64,000 bases of DNA, taken from Hyphomicrobiales bacterium (GTDB lineage: Bacteria > Pseudomonadota > Alphaproteobacteria > Rhizobiales > Rhizobiaceae). Positions 34,728 to 41,657 of the stretch are shown piece by piece. A model generated the notes under the pieces. That model was not told the DNA's origin and ran no database searches. It worked only from the letters and a program-made list of their open reading frames with translations. Both the position numbers and the translations under genes were made by a program. Numbering within the stretch: the first letter of the stretch is position 1; every line of letters starts with the position of its first letter. The stretch covers positions 1 to 64,000 of the forward strand of contig UBJO01000026.1 in assembly GCA_900465665.1 (NCBI GenBank), given 5' to 3'.

Positions 34728-35426
34728 TTACTGTTGCGGCTCATGTTTGGGTTCTTCCATTTCCGCCCACGGAGGAGCCGCTCCCGCGGCAACTCTCCAT
34801 TCGTATCCGGTCTTTTCAGACAATCGAGCAAGGAGCTTTTGAAGTCGTTCATGCATGAGCCGGTCCAAGAAGGTCACCAACTCCTCCCACTCATTCGCTC
34901 CGCCGACGTGAAACCCCATATTGAAGTTCAGGTTGACGTCAAACCTTCCTCCTTCAAAACGGATTTCCAGTCCGCCGGTCAAGGAGCTATGGCCGGCATT
35001 GTGCGCAAAGCGTTTGTTGCGCAGTTCGATTAGGTGGTCATGCACCGGGCGCAAATGTACGGGAAGTTGATCCTTGGCTACGCCGCTTCCGACCCCGCCG
35101 TCAACCAATCGTGCGTAGGTCACAGCGAAGGCCGATGTGAGCATATCATGATCGAGGACGGTCTCCACTGTCGGCTCAAACGGCGTATTCGCCAACCGAT
35201 GATGTATGTGGCGCAGACTCACCATGGTCGGGAAGGCATTGGCTAGACGGATCAGGTTGCCGATGTCCTTGTCTACGACCTGGAGCACCGCCTGTCCCTC
35301 CTGCTTGCGCGCATGGAGGTCGGACTGCATTTCGGGAGGTAGATATTTGAACCACTCCTCCGGGATGTAGACGTATTGCTCGTCCTCCCAGATCGTTGTT
35401 GCTGGTTCGTTTACCTTGCCGGTCAT
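34728..35426 (-). CDS. HEPN-like protein, candidate defence component
   Basis: The 232-residue product has a helical middle ending in HDHLIELRNKRFAHNAG, where R136-N-K-R-F-A-H142 matches the RxxxxxH signature of HEPN ribonucleases as seen in AbiU2-like proteins. The flanks (WFKYLPPEMQSDLHARKQ and the C-terminal EWEELVTFLDRLMHERLQKLL) are also helical. It begins 15 bp after the gene for a nuclease-like protein, so the two probably act together. A phage-defence or toxin role is inferred from the motif and the mobile context; no experiment supports it. Confidence 0.65.
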   Translation of the reverse strand: MTGKVNEPATTIWEDEQYVYIPEEWFKYLPPEMQSDLHARKQEGQAVLQVVDKDIGNLIRLANAFPTMVSLRHIHHRLANTPFEPTVETVLDHDMLTSAFAVTYARLVDGGVGSGVAKDQLPVHLRPVHDHLIELRNKRFAHNAGHSSLTGGLEIRFEGGRFDVNLNFNMGFHVGGANEWEELVTFLDRLMHERLQKLLARLSEKTGYEWRVAAGAAPPWAEMEEPKHEPQQ

Positions 35427-35441
35427 GTTGTTCCTCGGCCG

Positions 35442-36434
35442 CTAAAACGGGATGTCTGCATCGAAATTGTTTAGTGTCGGCGAAGGAAGAGCCCCACTCG
35501 GCAATGGAAGATTTGTGACAACGTAAAGGTTCAAGATGTCGTCTCGATCCATGAACATAACCTGCGAGCGCTTTGATGCGTCAAGGCGTCCCCCGAGCCA
35601 GTTCCTTGCTGCCTTGGTGATTTCCCCACCCGCGACGATGAAGGCGTGATCCACGAGTACCCGACGGTTGAGCTCCGGATCGAATATCTCGTGGCCCAGC
35701 ATCATGGTAACCTGGTTTAATATTTCCCCCACGTTCGCGGTGCCCGACTTACCCATGCCGGAAGCATCCAACTTTCCCTTCTTGGCCTGAATGCCAAAGT
35801 ACAGGACGTGCAGCGTCGGAAGGGTGAACTTCATCCAGAGGTCTTTGCCATACTCCAGCGCCTTGTCCTTGTGGCCTGCGGCCGTGACGCGATGAAAGCC
35901 CAACTGCCGGAATAGAGGGATCAATACCTCTTCGATCAACTCGTCTTCCGAGCACCTTTCCAGGTACGAGGTAAGCTGTTCTTTCCGCTGTAGTTCGGCG
36001 GGCGTCATTGGACGATGAGGGTTGGCGGTTTCGGCGATCGTGTTCGTGGCGATGTGTCGAACCTGAGCAAGGCCGTGATCATCGTAGAAAGCCTCCCAGC
36101 CTTCGGCCGTGAGCACACGGTTGAGCGCAGCCAACGCCTTTGTCCGGTCCTCGTCTCCCTCCGCCGCCTCTGTCTTCGTCAGGAGATTGCGAACTATGTT
36201 GATGAATCCTACCGGAGGTACGTTGGGTCCGGGCTGCGGGTGCAGGAGCACCTCGTCCAGACGATCGGCGACCCATGCCCAACGCGTCGACCCGTCATGA
36301 ACATATTCAAGATCGCAGTCTTCGAAAAACTCGGTCAGATAGCTGCTGGAGCGGTAGCGGAATAGGTTCTGGTACTCGTCATTTCCGCAGATGATATCGG
36401 CTAGTGCCCGGACGTTCCGCTTCTTCCATTTCAT
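35442..36434 (-). CDS. AbiJ-like N-terminal domain plus PD-(D/E)xK nuclease-like protein
   Basis: The 330-residue protein has an N-terminal segment (FRYRSSSYLTEFFEDC...STRWAWVADRLDEVL, residues about 25-63) similar in layout to AbiJ N-terminal domains. A C-terminal domain follows with E169 (IEEVLIPLFRQLGF), D198 (EYGKDLWMKF) and Q216-x-K218 (YFGIQAKKGKL). This spacing fits a restriction-endonuclease-like fold of the Mrr type. I infer a nuclease effector paired with the HEPN-like gene 15 bp downstream. A role in element maintenance instead of defence is possible. Confidence 0.65.
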   Translation of the reverse strand: MKWKKRNVRALADIICGNDEYQNLFRYRSSSYLTEFFEDCDLEYVHDGSTRWAWVADRLDEVLLHPQPGPNVPPVGFINIVRNLLTKTEAAEGDEDRTKALAALNRVLTAEGWEAFYDDHGLAQVRHIATNTIAETANPHRPMTPAELQRKEQLTSYLERCSEDELIEEVLIPLFRQLGFHRVTAAGHKDKALEYGKDLWMKFTLPTLHVLYFGIQAKKGKLDASGMGKSGTANVGEILNQVTMMLGHEIFDPELNRRVLVDHAFIVAGGEITKAARNWLGGRLDASKRSQVMFMDRDDILNLYVVTNLPLPSGALPSPTLNNFDADIPF

Positions 36435-36505
36435 CAGTCGAGCCTCAGGAATCGGATAATCCTACCGATCGTACTCGTGCTGTTCGCCTCATCCAAGCAG
36501 CGTCG

Positions 36506-36682
36506 TCACTCGTCGGTGGCAAGGTCAGTTAGAGGAAGGCGCGTGGAAATGAACGCATCGATTTCACAAACGGCAACTTCTCCTTTGCAAATCATCTTTA
36601 TGCCGTCGCCGATACTCTCAACGGTCCGCAACCCCATCGAATGTTTGATTTTCTCGTCGGTCAACTGAGCCTCCGATCTCAT
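36506..36682 (-). CDS. Possible 58-residue protein
   Basis: A short frame (MRSEAQLTDEKIKHSMGLRT... to ...STRLPLTDLATDE) lies 18 bp after the recombinase-like gene at 36701 and before the nuclease-like gene, all leftward. It has two cysteines and no membrane segment. There is no good ribosome site. I include it because it fills the gap within an apparent operon; it may be chance. Confidence 0.35.
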   Translation of the reverse strand: MRSEAQLTDEKIKHSMGLRTVESIGDGIKMICKGEVAVCEIDAFISTRLPLTDLATDE

Positions 36683-36700
36683 CGCGTGGCGGAATGCTGT

Positions 36701-37273
36701 CTACGGCCGATCATCGCCTGCTGGGCACGTACCCAGCACCCAAGAAAGCGGGAGCATCAAGTTGGCGGGGCCTAACTGCAACCATCCCGCCATTTCGCGT
36801 TCGCACTGCTGGATCGCTGCGGAGGCGATCGCTTCAAGGGTGATCGGAACAGTCAGATTCAGTTTCCTGCTTAGGCGCGTGAACACCGCGTCGACCTTCT
36901 TCAAGTTGAACGGTCGCGCGTTGCGATCCAGGTAAACCTGCCGCGGCTCCTCATTAGGCAAGATGTTCTTTCGCTTTAGGAGCGCGGCTCGTCTCCCTCT
37001 TACGTAAACGGGCACCAAAAGCTCCAAATACGGATGGATAAAAACCCTGGACGTTGATTGAATATCTAACCAGTCGCCCAGTCGACCAATCCGGCCGTTC
37101 ACTGCCCCGACCTCAAGGTTGATGGCGGCCTCTGGCGGTGCGCCGGTAACGAAGACAAAGATCGCCAGATATTTATACTCGTGTGGCAGCCGGTCTATAA
37201 AGTCCTCTACTTCGCCCACCGAGACCTCACCGCGTTCGGCATCGTTCCGTTGCGTCCGTCCGTCGTCAATCAT
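36701..37273 (-). CDS. Tyrosine-recombinase-fold protein without catalytic residues
   Basis: The 190-residue product resembles the catalytic half of a tyrosine recombinase: an FVFVTGAPPEAAINLEVG segment where the first active arginine would be, a DRNARPFNLKKVDAVFTRL strand-helix unit, and PITLEAIASAAIQQ where the HxxR box would be. The arginine, histidine and tyrosine expected at these places are absent. It overlaps the preceding gene by 8 bp and has GGAGAG before its ATG. A regulatory or structural subunit of the recombination complex is a reasonable inference, but the fold call needs a profile search. Confidence 0.5.
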   Translation of the reverse strand: MIDDGRTQRNDAERGEVSVGEVEDFIDRLPHEYKYLAIFVFVTGAPPEAAINLEVGAVNGRIGRLGDWLDIQSTSRVFIHPYLELLVPVYVRGRRAALLKRKNILPNEEPRQVYLDRNARPFNLKKVDAVFTRLSRKLNLTVPITLEAIASAAIQQCEREMAGWLQLGPANLMLPLSWVLGTCPAGDDRP

Positions 37274-37652
37274 GCGCCTCTCCTTTGAGGACCGCGACTT
37301 CTAGCTCGGAACGGTCGAAAATATGTCCGCAATCTGGACACTCCCTTCGACGACGAACCTTGTTAGCGCGAGGAAGGCGCACGACGTTCCGGTAAACGTA
37401 GAGGCGACTTGAAGGCCCAAACACCTTGTCAACGAGTCCGGCTCGCACCTGACGATCTTGGAGCAACGTATCAAAGTGATCTTCAGCTTCAGAGCGTCTC
37501 ATCGCCATCAATTCTGAAATTTCACGGACGTACCGCCGTTTGAGCTTCTCCTGTCTGGACATGAGTTCACGATCTTCGGCAATCCATTCGTCGATCGCCT
37601 GCAGTAGAGCTGAAATTCGCGCCTGAAAGGTGTCGCAACTATTCTGGTCCAT
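37266..37652 (-). CDS. Small protein with terminal CPDC knuckle, tandem paralogue A
   Basis: Starting at the ATG at 37652 (GGGGAGG 5 bases upstream), the product has 128 residues. The helical N-terminal part (ALLQAIDEWIAEDRELMSR...VREISELM) matches the N-terminal part of the next gene upstream. A basic stretch and a single CPDCGHIF knuckle close the protein. It may bind DNA. I do not recognise the family. Confidence 0.65.
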   Translation of the reverse strand: MDQNSCDTFQARISALLQAIDEWIAEDRELMSRQEKLKRRYVREISELMAMRRSEAEDHFDTLLQDRQVRAGLVDKVFGPSSRLYVYRNVVRLPRANKVRRRRECPDCGHIFDRSELEVAVLKGEAHD

Positions 37653-37736
37653 TATACCTCCCCAGTTGTTAATCCCATTAAGTGGGTCGACTACCCGGCG
37701 CGTCGGTGTTTGCATGACCGACGTTGCTATCACCGG

Positions 37737-38240
37737 TTACTCCGCATGGTCTAAATCGTCGCTGTCGTGCCAAGGGAACGGACGCGCCCAGAACGGATCA
37801 AAGCTGAACTCGAATCGGGAACGCAGCCATTCGGGCTGCGATACGGCTTTCTCGCCTTCAGAGGGTCTTCTCTCGCAGTATGCTAGCGTGACAGCGTGGG
37901 GCGGCAATTTCGCTCGGGCAGCCGCGTAACGCGCCTCGGCCCTCAAAATCATCAGAATCTCCGCGCTGCGGTCGTGCAACAGAGATCGATGCGTCGATCC
38001 TGCCGCAAGCCCCTTCGCCTTCGCCCTCCCAATGTCGACAACGTCTTTATACAGCCCCTCAGCACGGGATCGACTTACCCCTACCTCCTGCATGATCTCG
38101 CGGACGACGCGTTGCCTGACTTGGCCATGCGTCGACATTCGCTTGCGCTCGTCTGTTATCCAGCCGCGGATCGCAATGTTGAGCTTCCGGAGGTCCAACC
38201 CGCGCCCTCGCACTCTGTTGAATGAGCCGAAGTCTTCCAT
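37737..38240 (-). CDS. Small helical protein, tandem paralogue B
   Basis: The 167-residue product begins MEDFGSFNRVRGRG. It shares the pattern AI..WI..(E/D)R..MS......R..VREI with the 37266-37652 protein, so the two look like diverged duplicates. The second half (AEILMILRAEARYAAARAKL, then an aromatic acidic tail) is unique. It is the first gene of the leftward group 38240 to 34728; repeated AAGACCCC words lie just upstream. Confidence 0.6.
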   Translation of the reverse strand: MEDFGSFNRVRGRGLDLRKLNIAIRGWITDERKRMSTHGQVRQRVVREIMQEVGVSRSRAEGLYKDVVDIGRAKAKGLAAGSTHRSLLHDRSAEILMILRAEARYAAARAKLPPHAVTLAYCERRPSEGEKAVSQPEWLRSRFEFSFDPFWARPFPWHDSDDLDHAE

Positions 38241-38269
38241 TTCTTTCGCTCCCGATTAGAACTTTCGGT

Positions 38270-38363
38270 GTCTTCCTTTCCAAAGAATGGAAGACCCCGG
38301 CAGTTGACGCTCACGAAATAAAAGACCCCACAGAGCCTCCCTCCGTGGGTATTAAAAGACCCC
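38270..38363. promoter_or_regulatory. AAGACCCC repeats and inverted repeat before the 38240 operon
   Basis: AAGACCCC occurs three times, at 38291-38298, 38322-38329 and 38356-38363, spaced 31 and 34 bp (about three helical turns). The first copy also closes an inverted repeat GTCTTCC...GGAAGAC spanning about 38270-38295. The region is the only space available for a promoter of the leftward operon. Phased operators for an element-encoded regulator or recombinase-binding sites are both possible. Confidence 0.45.
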
Positions 38364-38365
38364 AC

Positions 38366-40117
38366 TCAAGGAGCCGTCTCGAAGTTTTTGCCAGCCACTC
38401 CTCCATCATGGTCGTTCTCCGAGAATTGATTGGCCCCGATGTAGGTCTCGATTTCTGATCGGATTTTGTCGAGCACCGCGAACCCTTCCCTCGTCGGTTT
38501 CCGGAGTTTCATCGTCTTCATAAACTCATGAACCGTCTCGAACTTGCGCAATTCCCGCTCCAAGGCAGCAACGTTGCGGCCCTTTTCCGTGAACGCCCTG
38601 TCCAGCTCGAGTTTCCTCAACGCGGTAGATTTGACGAGGCGGGCCGACAAGACGTCGTTGATGTAGTGCTTGAGGGATTTCAGAGATTTGTGATCTAGCA
38701 GGTCTGCGACCCGAATAAGAATTGTCTCCTTCCACAAAGACTCTGGGCCGAGCTCAACTCCATCCTCAACCAATGAATCCAGGCTTGCGGAGACCTCCTT
38801 AAAGGCAAACACCGCACGGAGGCGGTGGAAACTTGCGCGACGGATGCCGGCCGCACGAAACGCAGCGCGACTTAGATCGCTGAGTGTGCTCAGGGAAAGA
38901 GGTTTGCCTGTGTCGGTTATAAATAGCGATGCACTGACCGCCTTTCCGGCTTCCGCGCACCGTGCCGCGATCTTTGCGCGTTGATTATCGACGAAATTGA
39001 GTGTCCTTCTCAGCAGGTCGACGGTCGGTATAAGCCTTCCCGTATTGCCGCCCTTCCTGATCACCTTGATCGACCATTCGAGAGTGCCGTCGATTATCCG
39101 GTCCAACTGTTCGCGTGTCGGCAACTGCCGCAAAGCTATCTGAAGGATTTCGAACCGGCGACCGCCTGTGTACTCTGCCCATGCGAACATAAGGGAATTT
39201 CGTTCGCCGTGCTCATTATCGAGCTGGGTGTCGTGGAGACTTTCAATCTCGGTGGAGGTTGGAGTATGGCGATGCTTGTACTTAGCGGGATGATCTGGCA
39301 CGATCTGTGTACTAATCCGCGTGATCTCGCCAGACCTCTTTTGCGTCTTTTTTGACGTGATCGCGAACCGATGGTTACGAAGCTCCTTGTCATAAGCCGA
39401 CCGATCGTAGAGCTGGACATGGTAGTCCAAGCGCAAGGTTTCTTCCGCCCATTGATAAAACTGGAAGATGATATTGACGATGATGTTACGGCGTCTGAGT
39501 TGAACGCCCTGACGCTGTTTCAAGTCACGATATTGTCGGATGTGGTCGTCGGTGACTTCATCCCATAGGATGTTTCGCTCCCTGCGGAAGCGGACGAAGC
39601 CACGAAGTATCTTCGCGTATTCCAGCAGCGTTGAAAGTGGCCGCCCTTTCAGCGCGAGTGTCCGCATCCAGCCCGAAACTTCACTATCGACGAGACCCGG
39701 CCACATGAGGGTAGGAATCTGATATTTGGTCCCCCCGTCTTCGAAGGCGACTTCGACGACGATGATGCGCCCCCGTGTATAGCGCGGTCGCTTCTTCGCG
39801 CCCTTGAAAGGATTGGGGAACTTCACCACATTCTGCGCTGCAGACCCTTCCACGCCGGACGCCGACGATGCTCCAATGCTCTGCAGGCGCTTAACTAGCT
39901 TACGGAGTACGGTGTTCTGTCGAAGCGCTGCCTTGGAGCACCCTATCCTGATAGCAAGGTACTCTCTGTCCACAGTGCCTTGCTCATCGACAAAACAGCG
40001 CAGCGCTTTTTCGTCCGCGACCAGCGCCTCCCCACGCAAACCATAGACGCGACCCTTGTCAGCGCCGGACAACCCCTCGGTCGACCCCCAAATGCCTGTG
40101 AGCTCCGCGAACCTCAT
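38366..40117 (-). CDS. Tyrosine recombinase / site-specific integrase
   Basis: The 583-residue enzyme has a full catalytic set: R320 or R321 (EYTGGRRFE), K355 (VIRKGGN), H431 and R434 (SFHRLRA), H476 (LLDHKS) and Y485 (KHYIN). An additional N-terminal domain and a SAM-like core-binding region (residues about 140-230) precede it. A long C-terminal helical tail of about 95 residues follows the tyrosine, which is unusual. Its start overlaps the gene upstream as ATGA. It most likely performs strand exchange for this island, with the neighbouring proteins as partners. Confidence 0.85.
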   Translation of the reverse strand: MRFAELTGIWGSTEGLSGADKGRVYGLRGEALVADEKALRCFVDEQGTVDREYLAIRIGCSKAALRQNTVLRKLVKRLQSIGASSASGVEGSAAQNVVKFPNPFKGAKKRPRYTRGRIIVVEVAFEDGGTKYQIPTLMWPGLVDSEVSGWMRTLALKGRPLSTLLEYAKILRGFVRFRRERNILWDEVTDDHIRQYRDLKQRQGVQLRRRNIIVNIIFQFYQWAEETLRLDYHVQLYDRSAYDKELRNHRFAITSKKTQKRSGEITRISTQIVPDHPAKYKHRHTPTSTEIESLHDTQLDNEHGERNSLMFAWAEYTGGRRFEILQIALRQLPTREQLDRIIDGTLEWSIKVIRKGGNTGRLIPTVDLLRRTLNFVDNQRAKIAARCAEAGKAVSASLFITDTGKPLSLSTLSDLSRAAFRAAGIRRASFHRLRAVFAFKEVSASLDSLVEDGVELGPESLWKETILIRVADLLDHKSLKSLKHYINDVLSARLVKSTALRKLELDRAFTEKGRNVAALERELRKFETVHEFMKTMKLRKPTREGFAVLDKIRSEIETYIGANQFSENDHDGGVAGKNFETAP

Positions 40118-40659
40118 TTCACGAGCCTCAGCTTTGTCTTGGGGTTACGGCTACCGTAGAGCCTCTCTTGAGCCAGCGCGTCTCGTGAAATCGACAACTG
40201 CAGCCTCAGGCCCGCCGTCGCAATCCGCTCTTGGTCGAGTTCATGCTCCGCGCGATGCATTTGCTTCAGGATGTCGTCGATCTGCGCCTCAGCTTCGAGC
40301 TCTTTGCTTCGACTTACGGCAAGTTTCTCACCGACCTTGGTCGCTTTTGGTGTGGGTGGCTTTTTCGGATATTTATCGTTGATTTTCCCTAGAGCTTCTT
40401 GAATCTGGGCAACCTTTACCCCGTGGTCGACACTTTCTGTGGAGAAATCATTCGGGCTCGCGACCCTATAAAGACGGAGCGACGGATTGTGGAGCCTGGC
40501 GTACGCTGTCAAGCTTCTAGGGAACTTGCTCCAGGTATCTGGAGGATCGGCGTCTCCATCCAGTAGCCGCTGGAGGTAGACCAGTTTGTGTTCAATGCGT
40601 TCGGCAACGCTAACGGCGGCCAATTCAGCTAGGACCTCGGGAGACGAATTGCGGCTCAT
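40114..40659 (-). CDS. Coiled-coil partner of the recombinase
   Basis: The 181-residue product starts MSRNSSPEVLAELAAVSVAE and ends in a long charged helix (SKELEAEAQIDDILKQMHRA...) likely to form a coiled coil. The ATG at 40659 overlaps the upstream stop as ATGA, and its own stop overlaps the recombinase start as ATGA, so all three genes are coupled. It may be an accessory protein analogous to the small third protein found in Tn554-like or Gmt-type elements. The family is not recognised. Confidence 0.6.
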   Translation of the reverse strand: MSRNSSPEVLAELAAVSVAERIEHKLVYLQRLLDGDADPPDTWSKFPRSLTAYARLHNPSLRLYRVASPNDFSTESVDHGVKVAQIQEALGKINDKYPKKPPTPKATKVGEKLAVSRSKELEAEAQIDDILKQMHRAEHELDQERIATAGLRLQLSISRDALAQERLYGSRNPKTKLRLVK

Positions 40660-40940
40660 CGCGCCGTCTCCTTCGCTGGAACAGGATACGTCGGCTTCTC
40701 TGGCCACGCTCCCGTCTCCTTGTGCCGGAGTCGCTTATCACGTGCTTCAACGATCACGGCGACCACGGCGATCGCCAAGCGGGGGTCGACTTGTCCGCAC
40801 TGCAGTAGGGAATCGAGCACTGTCTTGCGGGCGAAATGCGCTCGCATGCGCATGAAATGGGCGTCGTTTACCTCGTGGAGGGCAAGGAAGCGCCGTTTTC
40901 CCATTGATGCTGCCAAAAATGTACGTCCTGCGTCGGCCAT
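40656..40940 (-). CDS. Small protein at the head of the recombinase operon
   Basis: The 94-residue product (MADAGRTFLAASMGKRRFLAL...) is basic and helical, with RMRAHFARKTVLDSLLQCGQ in the middle. It begins a three-gene operon with ATGA couplings leading to the tyrosine recombinase. A DNA-binding or directionality role would be typical for such a gene, but no known fold is recognised. Confidence 0.5.
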   Translation of the reverse strand: MADAGRTFLAASMGKRRFLALHEVNDAHFMRMRAHFARKTVLDSLLQCGQVDPRLAIAVVAVIVEARDKRLRHKETGAWPEKPTYPVPAKETAR

Positions 40941-41085
40941 TTATCAAACCTTCCCAAGATTTGGGCGTGACTCATCGTCCGCGTGTGCGGCGACTCTGGA
41001 AATCAAAGCGTGGCAGTGCTAATCACAGCATCTGACAGTAATTTTAGAAGGCAACCTGGGTAACTGGATGTGAAGATCGTTCGAA

Positions 41086-41097
41086 CCCCACATGGGG
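41086..41097. promoter_or_regulatory. CCCCA-CA-TGGGG palindrome in a divergent promoter
   Basis: The gap 40941-41167 separates two divergent transcripts of the element. It contains this 12-bp dyad about 145 bp from the leftward start and 70 bp from the rightward start. It is a plausible operator for the winged-helix protein encoded just to the right. Confidence 0.35.
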
Positions 41098-41167
41098 GAC
41101 ATTACGCGGACGTTTTCGCGTTGGCAACCCCGAGGTGTCGACATTTTTTGGAGGTCGTTCCAGATCG

Positions 41168-41641
41168 ATGAAAAGCGTTCCTGCAGTTTCTAATCAAGAT
41201 ACGTTTTCCGGCATGCTTGACGAACTCATTCGTCAGCTTGACGAGCTACAGACAGAACGCGCTCGCCTCGACAAGGAAATTGCCGATAGGCTGGAGGCCG
41301 TCCGGGCTTTGAACGTTCTGGTAAAGGACAAGAAGGCGAGCGACATGCTGGAGACAGTAACGGAGAAGACGTGGAAAGCGCCGAAGTCGTTCAACTTCGA
41401 AGGCGACTCGGTATCCAATGCGGTGAGAAAACTTGCTCGCGAGATGATGAAAGACTTGAATCGACCAGTTACGCGCGCCGAGCTTGTGAAGGCGGTTCAA
41501 GACGCTGGTCTGCCACTCGGGGGAGAAAACCCCGACAAGACTATGTCAAAGATTTTGACGAGGGGAAAAGTGCCTCAGTTCCGAAGCGTCGGGCATGGTA
41601 AGGGTTATTGGCCAACCAACCTCCCTCTGCCGGAGAAATAA
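41168..41641 (+). CDS. Winged-helix (HARE-HTH-like) protein with coiled coil
   Basis: The 157-residue product has an N-terminal coiled coil (residues about 15-50, LDELIRQLDELQTERARLDK). A winged-helix-like C-terminal domain follows (AVRKLAREMMKDLNRPVTRAELVKAV...TMSKILTR...GKGYWPTN), resembling HARE-HTH or restriction-associated domains. The ATG at 41168 has GGAGG 13 bases upstream, a long spacing; an in-frame GTG at 41135 is an alternative. It is the only rightward gene in the recombinase block and converges with the 665-residue recombinase-like gene. It may regulate the element. Confidence 0.65.
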   Translation: MKSVPAVSNQDTFSGMLDELIRQLDELQTERARLDKEIADRLEAVRALNVLVKDKKASDMLETVTEKTWKAPKSFNFEGDSVSNAVRKLAREMMKDLNRPVTRAELVKAVQDAGLPLGGENPDKTMSKILTRGKVPQFRSVGHGKGYWPTNLPLPEK

Positions 41642-41657
41642 TCCAACTAGCGGATGT

